Shown here: in pieces, positions 16,900 through 25,355 of the stretch
Numbering within the stretch: the first letter of the stretch is position 1
Layout of the letters: each line of letters begins with the position of its first letter
Assembly: GCA_963847735.1 (NCBI GenBank)
Contig: CAWKAV010000026.1
Span: 1 to 38,323, forward strand
DNA length: 38,323 nt
Source: CAWKAV01 sp963847735
Lineage (GTDB): Bacteria > Desulfobacterota > Desulfuromonadia > Desulfuromonadales > BM103
Direction of reading: 5' to 3'
Notes under the pieces: model-generated
What the model saw: only the letters and a program-made list of their open reading frames with translations
Told to the model about the DNA's origin: nothing
Databases searched by the model: none
Made by a program: the position numbers and the translations under genes

Positions 16900-16924
16900 G
16901 GTCTCTCCGCTACAACAGTGGGAA

Positions 16925-17839
16925 CTACTTGCTCATCGAAGCAACTTCTTCAGCAAAATCATCGACTTTTTTCTCTATCCCTTCACCAAGCTGGAAGCGG
17001 ACATAGGCGACGAGGGTCACCTGACCACCAACCTCTTTGGCCAAGTTTTCAACCATTTTACCAACCTTCTGGTCAGTATCAATCACATAAACCTGTTCCA
17101 AAAGGCAGGTCTCGCCAAAAAATTTATTGATCTGACCATCGATGATCTTCGCAACGAGGTTCTCAGGTTTTCCACTCTCAAGGGCCTTGACACGCATGAT
17201 GTCCTTCTCACGCTCGAGGACTTCAGCAGGGACATCGTTACGATTCAGGTATTGGGGACTGGCAGCAGCCACATGCATGGCCAGCAACCGCGCCGTCTCA
17301 GCAACCCTGGGATCATTGGCCTTGTCGGAGTCAAGCTGGACCAGAACTCCGATCTTGCCACCGCCATGGATATAGGAAGCGGTCACCCCCGAGTCGCTCT
17401 CGAGGCGGGCAAAACGTCTTATGTTCATATTTTCACCGATGGTTGCAATCTGGTGGGTCAACTCGTCACCAACGGTGCGACCGGATGCCGGGAATGCGAG
17501 GCCCTTCAGCACTTCGACACCAGCGGGAGCCTGATTCAGGACCACTTCTACCACGCCATTGGCAAAGGCCTGGAATGCATCATTCTTGGCAACAAAATCG
17601 GTTTCCGAATTGATCTCTGCCAGGGCGCTGCAATTGACTCTGCCGGCAGCAGCAATCATCCCCTCTGCGGCAATGCGACCGGATTTCTTGGCCGCTGCGG
17701 AAAGACCTTTTTTACGCAACTGGTCTATCGCCTGTTCCATATCTCCATCAACTTCTGTGAGGGCTTTCTTGCAATCCATCATTCCGGCACCAGTCTTGGC
17801 GCGCAGATCACCTACCATTTTTGCTGTAATCGTTGCCAC
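16925..17839 (-). CDS. tsf: Translation elongation factor Ts
   Basis: EF-Ts exchanges GDP on EF-Tu. The 304-residue protein begins with the N-terminal UBA-like module and the strongly conserved VGDLRAKTGAGMMDCKKAL signature (about 9-27), then the core with the NSETDFVAKN motif (about 77-86) and a long repeat-type C-terminal domain. The ATG follows a GAGGAG-type site. It lies 107 bases after rpsB, separated by a hairpin with a T-run, and 25 bases before pyrH. Confidence 0.97.
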   Translation of the reverse strand: MATITAKMVGDLRAKTGAGMMDCKKALTEVDGDMEQAIDQLRKKGLSAAAKKSGRIAAEGMIAAAGRVNCSALAEINSETDFVAKNDAFQAFANGVVEVVLNQAPAGVEVLKGLAFPASGRTVGDELTHQIATIGENMNIRRFARLESDSGVTASYIHGGGKIGVLVQLDSDKANDPRVAETARLLAMHVAAASPQYLNRNDVPAEVLEREKDIMRVKALESGKPENLVAKIIDGQINKFFGETCLLEQVYVIDTDQKVGKMVENLAKEVGGQVTLVAYVRFQLGEGIEKKVDDFAEEVASMSK

Positions 17840-17892
17840 GGGAATACCTCCTCTAACCTGCTCTTCTGTATTGAGTTATGTCGCTATTTGAC

Positions 17893-17922
17893 AAAAAGGC
17901 GGCTGCAATGCAGACCGCCTTT
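17893..17922 (-). terminator. Hairpin with T-run between rpsB and tsf
   Basis: The minus strand has arms AAAGGCGG (17915-17922) and CCGCCTTT (17895-17902) around an inner CTGCATTGCAG palindrome, followed by a T-run (TTTTTG). It lies in the rpsB-tsf gap and could set S2 to EF-Ts ratios by partial termination. No separate tsf promoter was identified. Confidence 0.65.
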
Positions 17923-17946
17923 ATCTTGATGATTCATATCGACCGG

Positions 17947-18792
17947 TTAAGCTTCTGCCGGTGCGTCCGTTTCTGCCGGTGCGTCCGTTTCTGCCGGTGC
18001 GTCCGTTTCTGCTGAAGCGTCAGTTTCGGCCGACGCGGCAACAGCCTTCTTGATGACAACAGGCTCATCCAGGTCTGCCCCTTCTGCTTCGTTGCGCAGA
18101 GCATCCTGGCGAGTTGCAGCGCCTTCGATACAGGCATCTGCCATCTTCGAAGCAAAAAGACGAAGAGCACGAATCGCGTCGTCATTGCCAGGGATGATGT
18201 AATCAATCCCGTCAGGGTTACAGTTGGTATCAACAACGGCCACCACGGGAATCCCAAGTTTGCGGGCTTCCTTGACGGCAATTTCTTCCTTGTTAGTGTC
18301 AATAATGAAGACAGCAGCCGGCAGGCGGGTCATATTTTTGATGCCGCCAAGGCTCTTTTCCAACTTGGCTTTTTCACGATCCAATTGCAGCACTTCTTTC
18401 TTGAGCAGCAGATCGTAAGTACCGTCTTCAGACATGGTTTCAATTTTTTTGAGGCGATCGATGCTCCGTTTGATGGTGGAGAAATTGGTGAGCATACCAC
18501 CCAGCCAACGATTGTTGACATAGTACTGGTCAGCCCGGACAGCTTCCTCCATGATAGCATCTTGAGCTTGTTTTTTGGTCCCGACGAAAAGAACCTTCTC
18601 ACCCCTTTGGGCGACATCCTGGATAAAGCTGTAAGCTGTCCTGAAATGACGGACGGTTTTCTGTAAATCGACAATGTAGATGCCGTTGCGTGCCCCGAAG
18701 ATATAAGGTTTCATCTTGGGGTTCCAACGACGCGTCTGGTGACCGAAATGAACACCGGCTTCCAGCAGTTGCTTCATGGTGATCTGTGACAT
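17947..18792 (-). CDS. rpsB: 30S ribosomal protein S2
   Basis: S2 binds the back of the 30S subunit. The chosen start MSQITMKQLLEAGVHFGHQ lies behind GGGAG and gives 281 residues; an upstream extension of 55 residues lacks family similarity. Conserved blocks include GVHFGHQTRRWNPKM, FVGTKKQAQ, NNRWLGGMLTN and DTNCNPDGIDYIIPGNDDA. The last 50 residues go beyond the usual S2 end and form an acidic tail of A-E-T-D-A-P/S hexapeptide repeats, encoded by nearly identical 18-base repeats. A promoter lies about 120 bases upstream. Confidence 0.97.
   Translation of the reverse strand: MSQITMKQLLEAGVHFGHQTRRWNPKMKPYIFGARNGIYIVDLQKTVRHFRTAYSFIQDVAQRGEKVLFVGTKKQAQDAIMEEAVRADQYYVNNRWLGGMLTNFSTIKRSIDRLKKIETMSEDGTYDLLLKKEVLQLDREKAKLEKSLGGIKNMTRLPAAVFIIDTNKEEIAVKEARKLGIPVVAVVDTNCNPDGIDYIIPGNDDAIRALRLFASKMADACIEGAATRQDALRNEAEGADLDEPVVIKKAVAASAETDASAETDAPAETDAPAETDAPAEA
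17954..18043 (-). repeat. 18-bp tandem repeat encoding the S2 acidic tail
   Basis: Three identical 18-base units (17954-17971, 17972-17989, 17990-18007) are followed by two diverged copies up to about 18043. In frame they encode A-E-T-D-A-P/S. Identical copies suggest recent slippage expansion, so copy number may vary between strains. Confidence 0.9.
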
Positions 18793-18910
18793 TAGACCTA
18801 CTCCCTTTTCGATTGGTTTTTCCGCCGCCCTTGTCGTTCCCTGCAACCGACCTGAAGTCATGTCAGGCACCCGGTCCGGGTCAAAAGGCGTGTGAGGTAA
18901 ACAGCACATC

Positions 18911-18939
18911 CGTATAACATGAGAGTATGCACAACGCAA
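18911..18939 (-). promoter_or_regulatory. Promoter of the rpsB operon
   Basis: On the minus strand TTGCGT (18934-18939) and TATACG (18911-18916) have a 17-base spacer. The resulting leader of about 110 bases contains a GC-rich hairpin (ACCCGGACCGGGT type, near 18866-18880), which might serve S2 autoregulation, although I did not recognise a known rpsB leader class. Confidence 0.55.
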
Positions 18940-19001
18940 GGGATTTTTCCACATCATATAGCGTTTACAATCCCTTTATGACTGTACTACTATGCGCGCA
19001 T

Positions 19002-20183
19002 ATGTTCGGCACAGAAATTCATCGGTATATTACCAGGGAGATTCTCTGGCCCACCCTGCTCTGCTTTGTCATCTCTACTATGGTCATGATGATGGGGCAG
19101 GCGGTCAAATTAGTAGGCTTGATCATTGATAAAGGAGTTCCGCTTGCAGACATTCTGATTCTGCTCGCAGCCCTCCTGCCAACCTCTTTCTCAATATCAC
19201 TTCCCCTCGCATTTCTCATGGGTATTATGATCGGCCTGGGACGCATGTCTGCAGACAGCGAAACTGTGGCACTTAAATCAGTTGGGACCGGTCTGGCGCG
19301 AATCTCTGTCCCCGTCTTTGTCCTTGCCTTCATCTTTGCTCTTCTGACTGGAGCAACCAGCTTCTGGGTCAAACCCTGGGGCTACAGCGCTTTTGCAACC
19401 AAGAGCTATGAAATTGCACGACAGAAGGCAACCTTAGATTTCCAGGCACGAGTCTTCATGAAACAGTTCGACGACCTGATACTCTACACAAATGAGATTG
19501 AAGATCGTTCAAATCAAATGCGCGGTCTCTTTATTGTAGAAAAAAAACCGGAATCAACATCCTGGATCTTCGCTGACAACGGCAACATCATCACGGACGA
19601 AAGATCAGAAACCTTGACGATTCGTCTACACGATGGCGTCATCCATCGTCAACAAAGTAAATCTGTAGACAACTATCAACTGATTCATTTTCGCAACTAC
19701 GATATTCAACTGGAAATATCAGACATGAGTAGTCCCGCCGAGCAAAAACGCCTGAAGCCCAGGGAACTGCTCACCGGAGAACTCTGGAGGAGGATCGCAC
19801 TTGAGGAGACCTCATCAAAGGTGCGGGAACTACAGGCTGAACTCCATTTAAGACTGACCTCAACGCTGGCTCCGCTGCTTTTTGTGCTATTCGGTCTACC
19901 CTTCAGCATGCAAAGCCAACGTTCTGGCCGTAGCGGTGGCTTTGTCATGGGCCTGATCATTTTACTTGGCTATTATTTTATGCTGTCAACAGCTGTTACG
20001 CTCACCAAAGAAGCCGCAGTGCCTCCGTGGCTGACCTTCTGGACACCCCACCTTATAATGATCAGTGCGGGATTTTTCTTCCTTCGCCAGTCTTCATTGG
20101 AGAGACCGAATCTTCTAGTCACGTTGATTGACCGGTCTGTGCTCTCCCTGCAGAAACGAGTTCGTAAAAATGTCGACTCTTGA
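19002..20183 (+). CDS. lptF: LPS export permease LptF (YjgP/YjgQ family)
   Basis: LptF with LptG forms the membrane part of the LptB2FG ABC transporter that lifts LPS from the inner membrane onto LptC and the LptA bridge. The product starts with the family hallmark IHRYITREILWPTL, has three N-terminal transmembrane segments, a periplasmic beta-jellyroll region (about 135-265) and three C-terminal transmembrane segments. I chose ATG 19002 (393 residues) because it places IHRY directly at the start; in-frame ATGs at 18978 and 18927 are possible and none has a clear ribosome binding site. It overlaps lptG by 14 bases. LptF/LptG order is by synteny. Confidence 0.9.
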   Translation: MFGTEIHRYITREILWPTLLCFVISTMVMMMGQAVKLVGLIIDKGVPLADILILLAALLPTSFSISLPLAFLMGIMIGLGRMSADSETVALKSVGTGLARISVPVFVLAFIFALLTGATSFWVKPWGYSAFATKSYEIARQKATLDFQARVFMKQFDDLILYTNEIEDRSNQMRGLFIVEKKPESTSWIFADNGNIITDERSETLTIRLHDGVIHRQQSKSVDNYQLIHFRNYDIQLEISDMSSPAEQKRLKPRELLTGELWRRIALEETSSKVRELQAELHLRLTSTLAPLLFVLFGLPFSMQSQRSGRSGGFVMGLIILLGYYFMLSTAVTLTKEAAVPPWLTFWTPHLIMISAGFFFLRQSSLERPNLLVTLIDRSVLSLQKRVRKNVDS

Positions 20184-21255
20184 CCGATATATTTTGCGTG
20201 CTTTTACCAGGAATCTGGCTCTGGTTCTTTTGACACTGCTCTCACTCTACAGTCTGATTGAGTTTCTCGAGACAGTTGACAACTTCATAGAATTTCAGGC
20301 CGGGTTGAAGTACTATTTACTCTATCCATTGCACCATCTCCCCGTGCTCATCTCCAACTCGCTGCCAATGGCTACGCTGCTCGCCACCTTTGCAACTATC
20401 GGTGGATTGTCTCGGTCAAACCAGCTGACGGCAATGCTCAGCGGCGGTGTCAGTTTCAGCCGCATCAGCCGCCCCCTCTTCCTGGCCAGCCTGATCCTTG
20501 TATTACTCGTCATGATTGCGAACCTCTGGCTGGTTCCCTGGTCATCTCGAGAATCAAATTATATTTTGCGCACCGAGATCAAAGGGAAAGCGTCGCAAAT
20601 TGTCTCCAGCAAGGATCTCTACTTCCGTGACGGCAATAAAATCATCAGTGTCAGTCACTCTTTCCCGACAAAAGGTGACGTCCTTGGCCTTACCATCATA
20701 GAATTCAACGATAATTTCTTGCCGATTAAACGCACTCATGCCGAAAAAGCACACTATACGATGAACGGCCAGTGGCAACTCAATAATGTAGTCACTTGGG
20801 ATTTCGACCCTGAAACCAAAGCCGTCACTTCTTTTCATCAGCAACCGGAGTTGCTCAGTGATGTCAAGCGCAAGCCCTCCGAAATGTTACTGCTCTGGGA
20901 TCGTCCAGAGGACTTGACTGTCGGTGAACTGTTCCGTTTAACGGAAAAGTTGCAGAATGAAGGCTATGACTCAAAAGCGTACCGGGTAGAAACTCACATG
21001 CGCTTTGCCAAGGCAGCCATCCCGATCATAATGGTACTGGTCGGTATTCCCTTCGCCCTGCAACGTGGTCGTAATGCCAGCTTCTCTCTGGGGGTCGTCA
21101 TCAGTCTGTTCATCTTTGCTGTCTACTTCATTCTTTATGCTGTCTTCGCAGTCTTTGGTGCCATTGCAGTTCTGCCTCCATTTATCGCAGCCTGGGCGGC
21201 CAATGTCCTGATGGCGCTAATCGGCATGTGGTTCTTTTTGAGAATCCAGAGTTGA
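20170..21255 (+). CDS. lptG: LPS export permease LptG (YjgP/YjgQ family)
   Basis: Second permease of the LPS exporter. From MSTLDRYILRAFTRNLALV the product is 361 residues, with three N-terminal transmembrane segments, a central periplasmic domain (about 125-250) and three C-terminal transmembrane segments, including VLVGIPFALQRGRNASFSLG, the conserved post-jellyroll motif of the family. The start lies inside the end of lptF, so the two are coupled. The frame extends 14 codons further upstream, but only MSTLDRY matches the family N-terminus. A bidirectional terminator follows. Confidence 0.92.
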   Translation: MSTLDRYILRAFTRNLALVLLTLLSLYSLIEFLETVDNFIEFQAGLKYYLLYPLHHLPVLISNSLPMATLLATFATIGGLSRSNQLTAMLSGGVSFSRISRPLFLASLILVLLVMIANLWLVPWSSRESNYILRTEIKGKASQIVSSKDLYFRDGNKIISVSHSFPTKGDVLGLTIIEFNDNFLPIKRTHAEKAHYTMNGQWQLNNVVTWDFDPETKAVTSFHQQPELLSDVKRKPSEMLLLWDRPEDLTVGELFRLTEKLQNEGYDSKAYRVETHMRFAKAAIPIIMVLVGIPFALQRGRNASFSLGVVISLFIFAVYFILYAVFAVFGAIAVLPPFIAAWAANVLMALIGMWFFLRIQS

Positions 21256-21274
21256 TAAAACATATTGCAGAAAC

Positions 21275-21310
21275 AAAAAAGGGGACCAAATAGTCGTGGC
21301 CCCCTTTTTC
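21275..21310. terminator. Bidirectional terminator between lptG and ahcY
   Basis: AAAAAAGGGG at 21275-21284 pairs with the CCCCCTTTTT block near 21300-21309. The A-run and T-run flank the GC core on both sides, so it can stop transcripts of the convergent lptG and ahcY. Confidence 0.85.
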
Positions 21311-21331
21311 TGCTAGCAATCTACTAATTCT

Positions 21332-22789
21332 TCAATATCGATAAGAATCAGGTTTATAAGGCCCCTCAACAGGGATGCCAATGTAATCAGCCTGCTCTTT
21401 GCTGAGAGTTGTCAACCTTGCACCGAGTTTACCGAGGTGCAGACGGGCCACTTTTTCATCCAGGCTCTTCGGCAGCACATAGACGCCGTTTTCATAATCG
21501 TCACCACGCAAGAAGAGCTCGATCTGGGCCATCACCTGGTTGGTGAAACTGTTCGACATGACGAAAGAAGGATGACCGGTGGCACATCCGAGATTGAGTA
21601 GCCGACCTTCGGCCAGGATGATGATCGCATGCCCATCCGGAAAGATCCACTGGTCAACCTGGTTGCCATGCTCGCGAGGATTCTTGATGTTGACCTTTTT
21701 GATCCCGGCGACTTTCGCCAGGGGCGCCATCTCGATCTCGTTGTCAAAGTGGCCGATATTGCCGACTATGGCGTTATGCTTCATCTTCTCCATGTGCTCG
21801 ACGCGGATGACATCCCTGTTGCCGGTTGTAGTCACAAAGATGTCTGCGTTGGCGACCACTCCTTCGAGGGTATTCACTTCGTAACCCTCCATCAGGGCCT
21901 GCAGCGCGCAGATCGGATCAATTTCGGTAACGACGACACGGGCTCCCTGACCTCGCAGCGACTGACAGCAGCCTTTGCCGACATCACCATAACCACAGAC
22001 CACGGCAACCTTGCCTGAAAGCATGACGTCTGTCGCCCTCATGATGCCGTCTACCAGGCTGTGGCGGCAACCGTAAACGTTGTCGAATTTACTCTTGGTG
22101 ACCGAGTCGTTGACGTTCATCGCCGGGAACGGCAGCTTGCCCTCCTTCTGTAGCTGGTAAAGACGATGAACACCGGTTGTGGTCTCCTCAGTCACTCCCT
22201 TGATCGAATTACAGATGGCAGTCCAATCAATCGTCTTGCCTCTGATAGAACTCTTAAGACAACTGACCAGCTCAAGCCAGTCCTCCGGATCGTCTTCCTT
22301 ACAGGACGGCACGCCATTTTTCTGCCACTCGGATCCGTAAAGCACCATCATGGTCGCATCGCCGCCATCATCAAGGATCATATTCGGCAACTGCCCGCCT
22401 GGCCAATTCAGCGCCTGTTCGGTACACCACCAGTATTCCTTGAGCGTCTCCCCCATCCAGGCAAAGACCGGAACACCTGCCGGGTTCTCTACAGTGCCCT
22501 CACGACCAACAGCAACCGCCGCCGCGGCCTGGTTCTGGGTCGAGAAAATATTGCATGAGGCCCAACGCACCTGTGCACCAAGATCAAGCAGGGTTTCAAT
22601 GAGAACCGCCGTTTGAATTGTCATATGCAGGGAACCGGTGATCCGGGCCCCTTTGAGCGGGAATTGATTGCGGTATTCTTCGCGCAGGGCCATCAATCCC
22701 GGCATTTCAACTTCTGCCAATGCAATTTCCTTGCGCCCCCAGGCTGCCAGGGAAAGGTCCAATACTTTAAAATCATGATTGACTGTCAT
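21332..22789 (-). CDS. ahcY: S-adenosylhomocysteine hydrolase
   Basis: AhcY splits S-adenosylhomocysteine to adenosine and homocysteine, removing the inhibitory product of methylation. The 485-residue length is that of the long bacterial form. It shows DDGGDATM, the NDSVTKSKFDNVYGCRHSL block, and the NAD motif VAVCGYGDVGKGCCQSLRGQGARV read in parts near residues 255-280; the C-terminus ends in the family-typical KPDSYRY. An AGGAGG site precedes the ATG. metK, which makes the methyl donor, lies upstream, separated by a glycosyltransferase gene. Confidence 0.97.
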   Translation of the reverse strand: MTVNHDFKVLDLSLAAWGRKEIALAEVEMPGLMALREEYRNQFPLKGARITGSLHMTIQTAVLIETLLDLGAQVRWASCNIFSTQNQAAAAVAVGREGTVENPAGVPVFAWMGETLKEYWWCTEQALNWPGGQLPNMILDDGGDATMMVLYGSEWQKNGVPSCKEDDPEDWLELVSCLKSSIRGKTIDWTAICNSIKGVTEETTTGVHRLYQLQKEGKLPFPAMNVNDSVTKSKFDNVYGCRHSLVDGIMRATDVMLSGKVAVVCGYGDVGKGCCQSLRGQGARVVVTEIDPICALQALMEGYEVNTLEGVVANADIFVTTTGNRDVIRVEHMEKMKHNAIVGNIGHFDNEIEMAPLAKVAGIKKVNIKNPREHGNQVDQWIFPDGHAIIILAEGRLLNLGCATGHPSFVMSNSFTNQVMAQIELFLRGDDYENGVYVLPKSLDEKVARLHLGKLGARLTTLSKEQADYIGIPVEGPYKPDSYRY

Positions 22790-22884
22790 ATGACAAGTCC
22801 TCCTCTATTGATATTTTGACCTAAATATGAAAATCCGAATGTCGCACCCAGAGTCAGGGTTATATCATTCATCCTCTGGCCCTT

Positions 22885-23958
22885 TCAAATACTATTCTCA
22901 TTTTTACACATAAGCTGCCAGGAAAACCAGATTCGAACCAACAGCGCCGTTAAGGTACGGCCAGGACAATGGTTCGTCAACGGTTCAAACCAGCGATCAA
23001 ACCAGTTTAACCAGCGACCAGCGCAAGGCTTTATCTCAGCTCCCTCTCTGTAAGCTTTGCGACAATCCAGGGCCAAACCAACCTGCCAGGCCTGACTGCG
23101 CACATATCCGCCGGTTGCCAACCAGATACTCCATCTTTTCCGTAGCGGCATTTCTGCCAGAAGATCTCTGACTAACCGAAAAAATGGCAATAATTGCAGA
23201 GGCTGTGTGCGATCCTGCTGACGATAGATATCAGGAGCCTTGGCAAAGAAATCCAGCCAGCCAATAACGAGGAAATTGATCATCAAGGCATTGAGTGTCT
23301 GCCGAGCCTTGAGTCCTTCAACCTGAAAACGCCGGGCAGACGTGACAATCTCGCCCGGCAGAAGCAGCCAGCGACCAGAAACGCGGATTTTTTCTGCCAG
23401 AGAAGTGTCTTCCATAATTGGCAGATCTTCCCGGAATGAGCCGACTCTATAAAAATATGACTTTGCGAGCAGCATCCCCTGGTCGCCATGGATGCAGCCG
23501 GGCCGACCGAGAAGAGCCTTGGTTTCGTAGTAATACAACCCGAAGTCTCTGCCGGCAGGAGAATCAAAGCGCAGACCGAAGTGGCCTGCCAAAGAATCTG
23601 AAGCTTGTTGACGTTGTTGGCTTTGCAAAAATTCTAGCGCCTTCCGCAACTGATTGCCCTTACCCAGACGACTGTCTGCATGCAGGAAGAGCAGCCATTC
23701 GGAAGTCGCCAACAAGGCACCAGAATTCATTTGCCGCCCTCTTCCTTTCGGACCAGCCAGGCAGGTTCCCGTCAACCGGCCCGATGTGAAAAAGTCGCTG
23801 GCAAGGGAGCAGGTCTCATCGACAGAACCTCCATCGACAATAATCACCTCAAAACTGATCCCTTGCTGGCTGGCAAGATCAGTGAGCAGCAGAGGCAAAG
23901 CTTCCGCTTCATTGAGGGAGGGGATAACGATGGAAAGATCAGGTTTCGGCATATTCAT
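22885..23958 (-). CDS. Family 2 glycosyltransferase (TIGR04283-like) with C-terminal extension
   Basis: The N-terminal 240 residues are a GT-A glycosyltransferase of the TIGR04283 type (transferase 2, radical SAM/selenodomain-associated): LSIVIPSLNEAEALPLLL at the start, then VIIVDGGSVDET, GPKGRGRQMN, the metal-site region LFLHADSRL, CIHGDQGMLL, and PIMEDTSLAEKIR. Family members are commonly about 220-240 residues. Here about 110 further residues follow, containing Trp- and Arg-rich hydrophobic segments that I cannot assign. The acceptor is unknown. It sits between metK and ahcY, which is unusual. A weak hairpin separates it from metK. Confidence 0.8.
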   Translation of the reverse strand: MNMPKPDLSIVIPSLNEAEALPLLLTDLASQQGISFEVIIVDGGSVDETCSLASDFFTSGRLTGTCLAGPKGRGRQMNSGALLATSEWLLFLHADSRLGKGNQLRKALEFLQSQQRQQASDSLAGHFGLRFDSPAGRDFGLYYYETKALLGRPGCIHGDQGMLLAKSYFYRVGSFREDLPIMEDTSLAEKIRVSGRWLLLPGEIVTSARRFQVEGLKARQTLNALMINFLVIGWLDFFAKAPDIYRQQDRTQPLQLLPFFRLVRDLLAEMPLRKRWSIWLATGGYVRSQAWQVGLALDCRKAYREGAEIKPCAGRWLNWFDRWFEPLTNHCPGRTLTALLVRIWFSWQLMCKNENSI

Positions 23959-23995
23959 TCATCTTGCGCATCATGAACTTGACAGCATTCCGGCA

Positions 23996-24028
23996 AACAA
24001 ACGGGCGGATCGCAAACACGATCCGCCC
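23996..24028 (-). terminator. Hairpin after metK
   Basis: Perfect ten-base arms GGGCGGATCG (24003-24012) and CGATCCGCCC (24019-24028) with a six-base loop. On the minus strand the stem is followed by GTTTGTTTG, a poor but T-rich tail. It may partly separate metK from the glycosyltransferase and ahcY. Confidence 0.6.
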
Positions 24029-24057
24029 ATGCAATCATGATTCATGTAATGATTCGA

Positions 24058-25227
24058 TCAGATCCCGGCGCGCTTTTGCAAGGACTCAATGCGATCAGTA
24101 CGCTCCCAGGTAAACTCGGGCAGTTCTCGACCAAAATGTCCATAGGCTGCGGTCTTGAGGTAAATCGGACGCAGCAAATCGAGCGTTTTAATAATACCGC
24201 GAGGACGCATATCGAATTCCTCACGGACAACCCGGGCAATCTCATTTGACGGGATTTTACCCGTACCAAAAGTGTTGATCATCACCGAGACCGGCTCGGC
24301 AACGCCAATTGCATAGGCCAGTTGAACCTCACATTTGCTGGCGAGTCCTGAAGCAACAACATTCTTGGCAACATAACGCGCCATGTATGAGGCGCTGCGA
24401 TCGACCTTGGAGGGATCCTTGCCCGAGAAAGCACCACCACCATGAGAACCCTGCCCGCCGTAGGTATCAACAATGATTTTACGTCCGGTCAAACCACAAT
24501 CCCCCATTGGCCCGCCGACCACAAAGCGGCCGGTCGGATTGATGAAATACTTGGTGTTTTCATCGAGCAGTTCTGCAGGAAGAACCTTGCGAACAACCTC
24601 CTCTATGATGCCCTCCTTGAGATTTTCATAAGTTACATCAGGAGAGTGCTGCGAGGAGACGACCACGGTATCGACGCGGATCGGCTTGTCATTAATGTAC
24701 TGGATTGAGACCTGAGACTTACCGTCCGGTCGCAGGAAGTTAAGCAGCCCACTCTTGCGCACATCAGCAAGGCGCTTGGTCAGTTTGTGGGCGAAGGTAA
24801 TCGGCATCGGCATCAATTCGGGTGTTTCGTTGCAGGCATAACCGAACATCAATCCCTGATCTCCGGCGCCCTGCTCAGAGAAGAGGCCCTCACCTTCCGT
24901 CACCCCCTGGGAAATGTCAGGAGACTGACGATCAATTGTTGTCAGGACTGCACAGGTTTCATAATCGAACCCTATTGAGGAATCATCGTAACCGATATCC
25001 TTAACAGTTTGACGAACGATTGCTGGCATGTCGACATACGCAGTGGTCGTAATCTCCCCGGCTATCATCGCCATACCGGTCGTCACCAGCGTCTCACAGG
25101 CAACCCTGGCCTTCGGGTCCTGGGCAATAATTGCATCGAGGATGGCATCTGATATCTGGTCCGCAACCTTGTCAGGATGTCCCTCGGTAACGGATTCTGA
25201 AGTGAAGAGGAAATCTGTCATTGCCAT
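24058..25227 (-). CDS. metK: S-adenosylmethionine synthetase
   Basis: MetK makes S-adenosylmethionine from methionine and ATP. The 389-residue product shows the family motifs in order: SVTEGHPDKVADQISDAILD (about 11-30), the GAGDQGLMFGYA hexapeptide region (about 116-127) and the P-loop-like GGGAFSGKDPSKVDRSA (about 262-278). Length is normal. The start ATG follows AAGGAGT. A good sigma70-type promoter lies at 25266-25294, so it starts a transcript apart from ptsI. No SAM-responsive riboswitch was recognised in the short leader. Confidence 0.97.
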   Translation of the reverse strand: MAMTDFLFTSESVTEGHPDKVADQISDAILDAIIAQDPKARVACETLVTTGMAMIAGEITTTAYVDMPAIVRQTVKDIGYDDSSIGFDYETCAVLTTIDRQSPDISQGVTEGEGLFSEQGAGDQGLMFGYACNETPELMPMPITFAHKLTKRLADVRKSGLLNFLRPDGKSQVSIQYINDKPIRVDTVVVSSQHSPDVTYENLKEGIIEEVVRKVLPAELLDENTKYFINPTGRFVVGGPMGDCGLTGRKIIVDTYGGQGSHGGGAFSGKDPSKVDRSASYMARYVAKNVVASGLASKCEVQLAYAIGVAEPVSVMINTFGTGKIPSNEIARVVREEFDMRPRGIIKTLDLLRPIYLKTAAYGHFGRELPEFTWERTDRIESLQKRAGI

Positions 25228-25265
25228 TAGTTTTACTCCTTGGAAAGAACTTTATAAGAGCCGGA

Positions 25266-25294
25266 ACGTTAATCTTTTGCGTCATCTCTGTCAA
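25266..25294 (-). promoter_or_regulatory. Promoter of metK
   Basis: On the minus strand a perfect TTGACA (25289-25294) and TAACGT (25266-25271) are 17 bases apart, giving a leader of about 30 bases before metK. Confidence 0.6.
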
Positions 25295-25355
25295 GTACTT
25301 AGCTCCTGGCCAGAGTCTCGATAAGAGAATGGTTCATATACGATCAGACAATCAG

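Noticed and set aside
16129..17929. Two long plus-strand open frames opposite pyrH and tsf
   Set aside because: Both cover well-conserved genes on the other strand and show no protein family features.
17954..18043. CRISPR-like or regulatory repeat array
   Set aside because: The 18-base units are directly adjacent, have no spacers and stay in frame with the S2 coding sequence.
18793..18957. N-terminal extension of ribosomal protein S2
   Set aside because: The frame is open by 55 codons upstream, but it includes the rpsB promoter region, has no family similarity, and the ATG at 18792 has its own ribosome binding site.
22790..22884. SAH riboswitch ahead of ahcY
   Set aside because: The leader is short and I cannot find the conserved GGAGCGCUGC-type and pseudoknot pieces of the SAH riboswitch; it looks like plain spacer with a ribosome binding site.
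25228..25355. SAM riboswitch ahead of metK
   Set aside because: A good promoter sits about 40-65 bases before metK, leaving only about 30 bases of leader, too short for any SAM riboswitch class, and no SAM-I core was seen.
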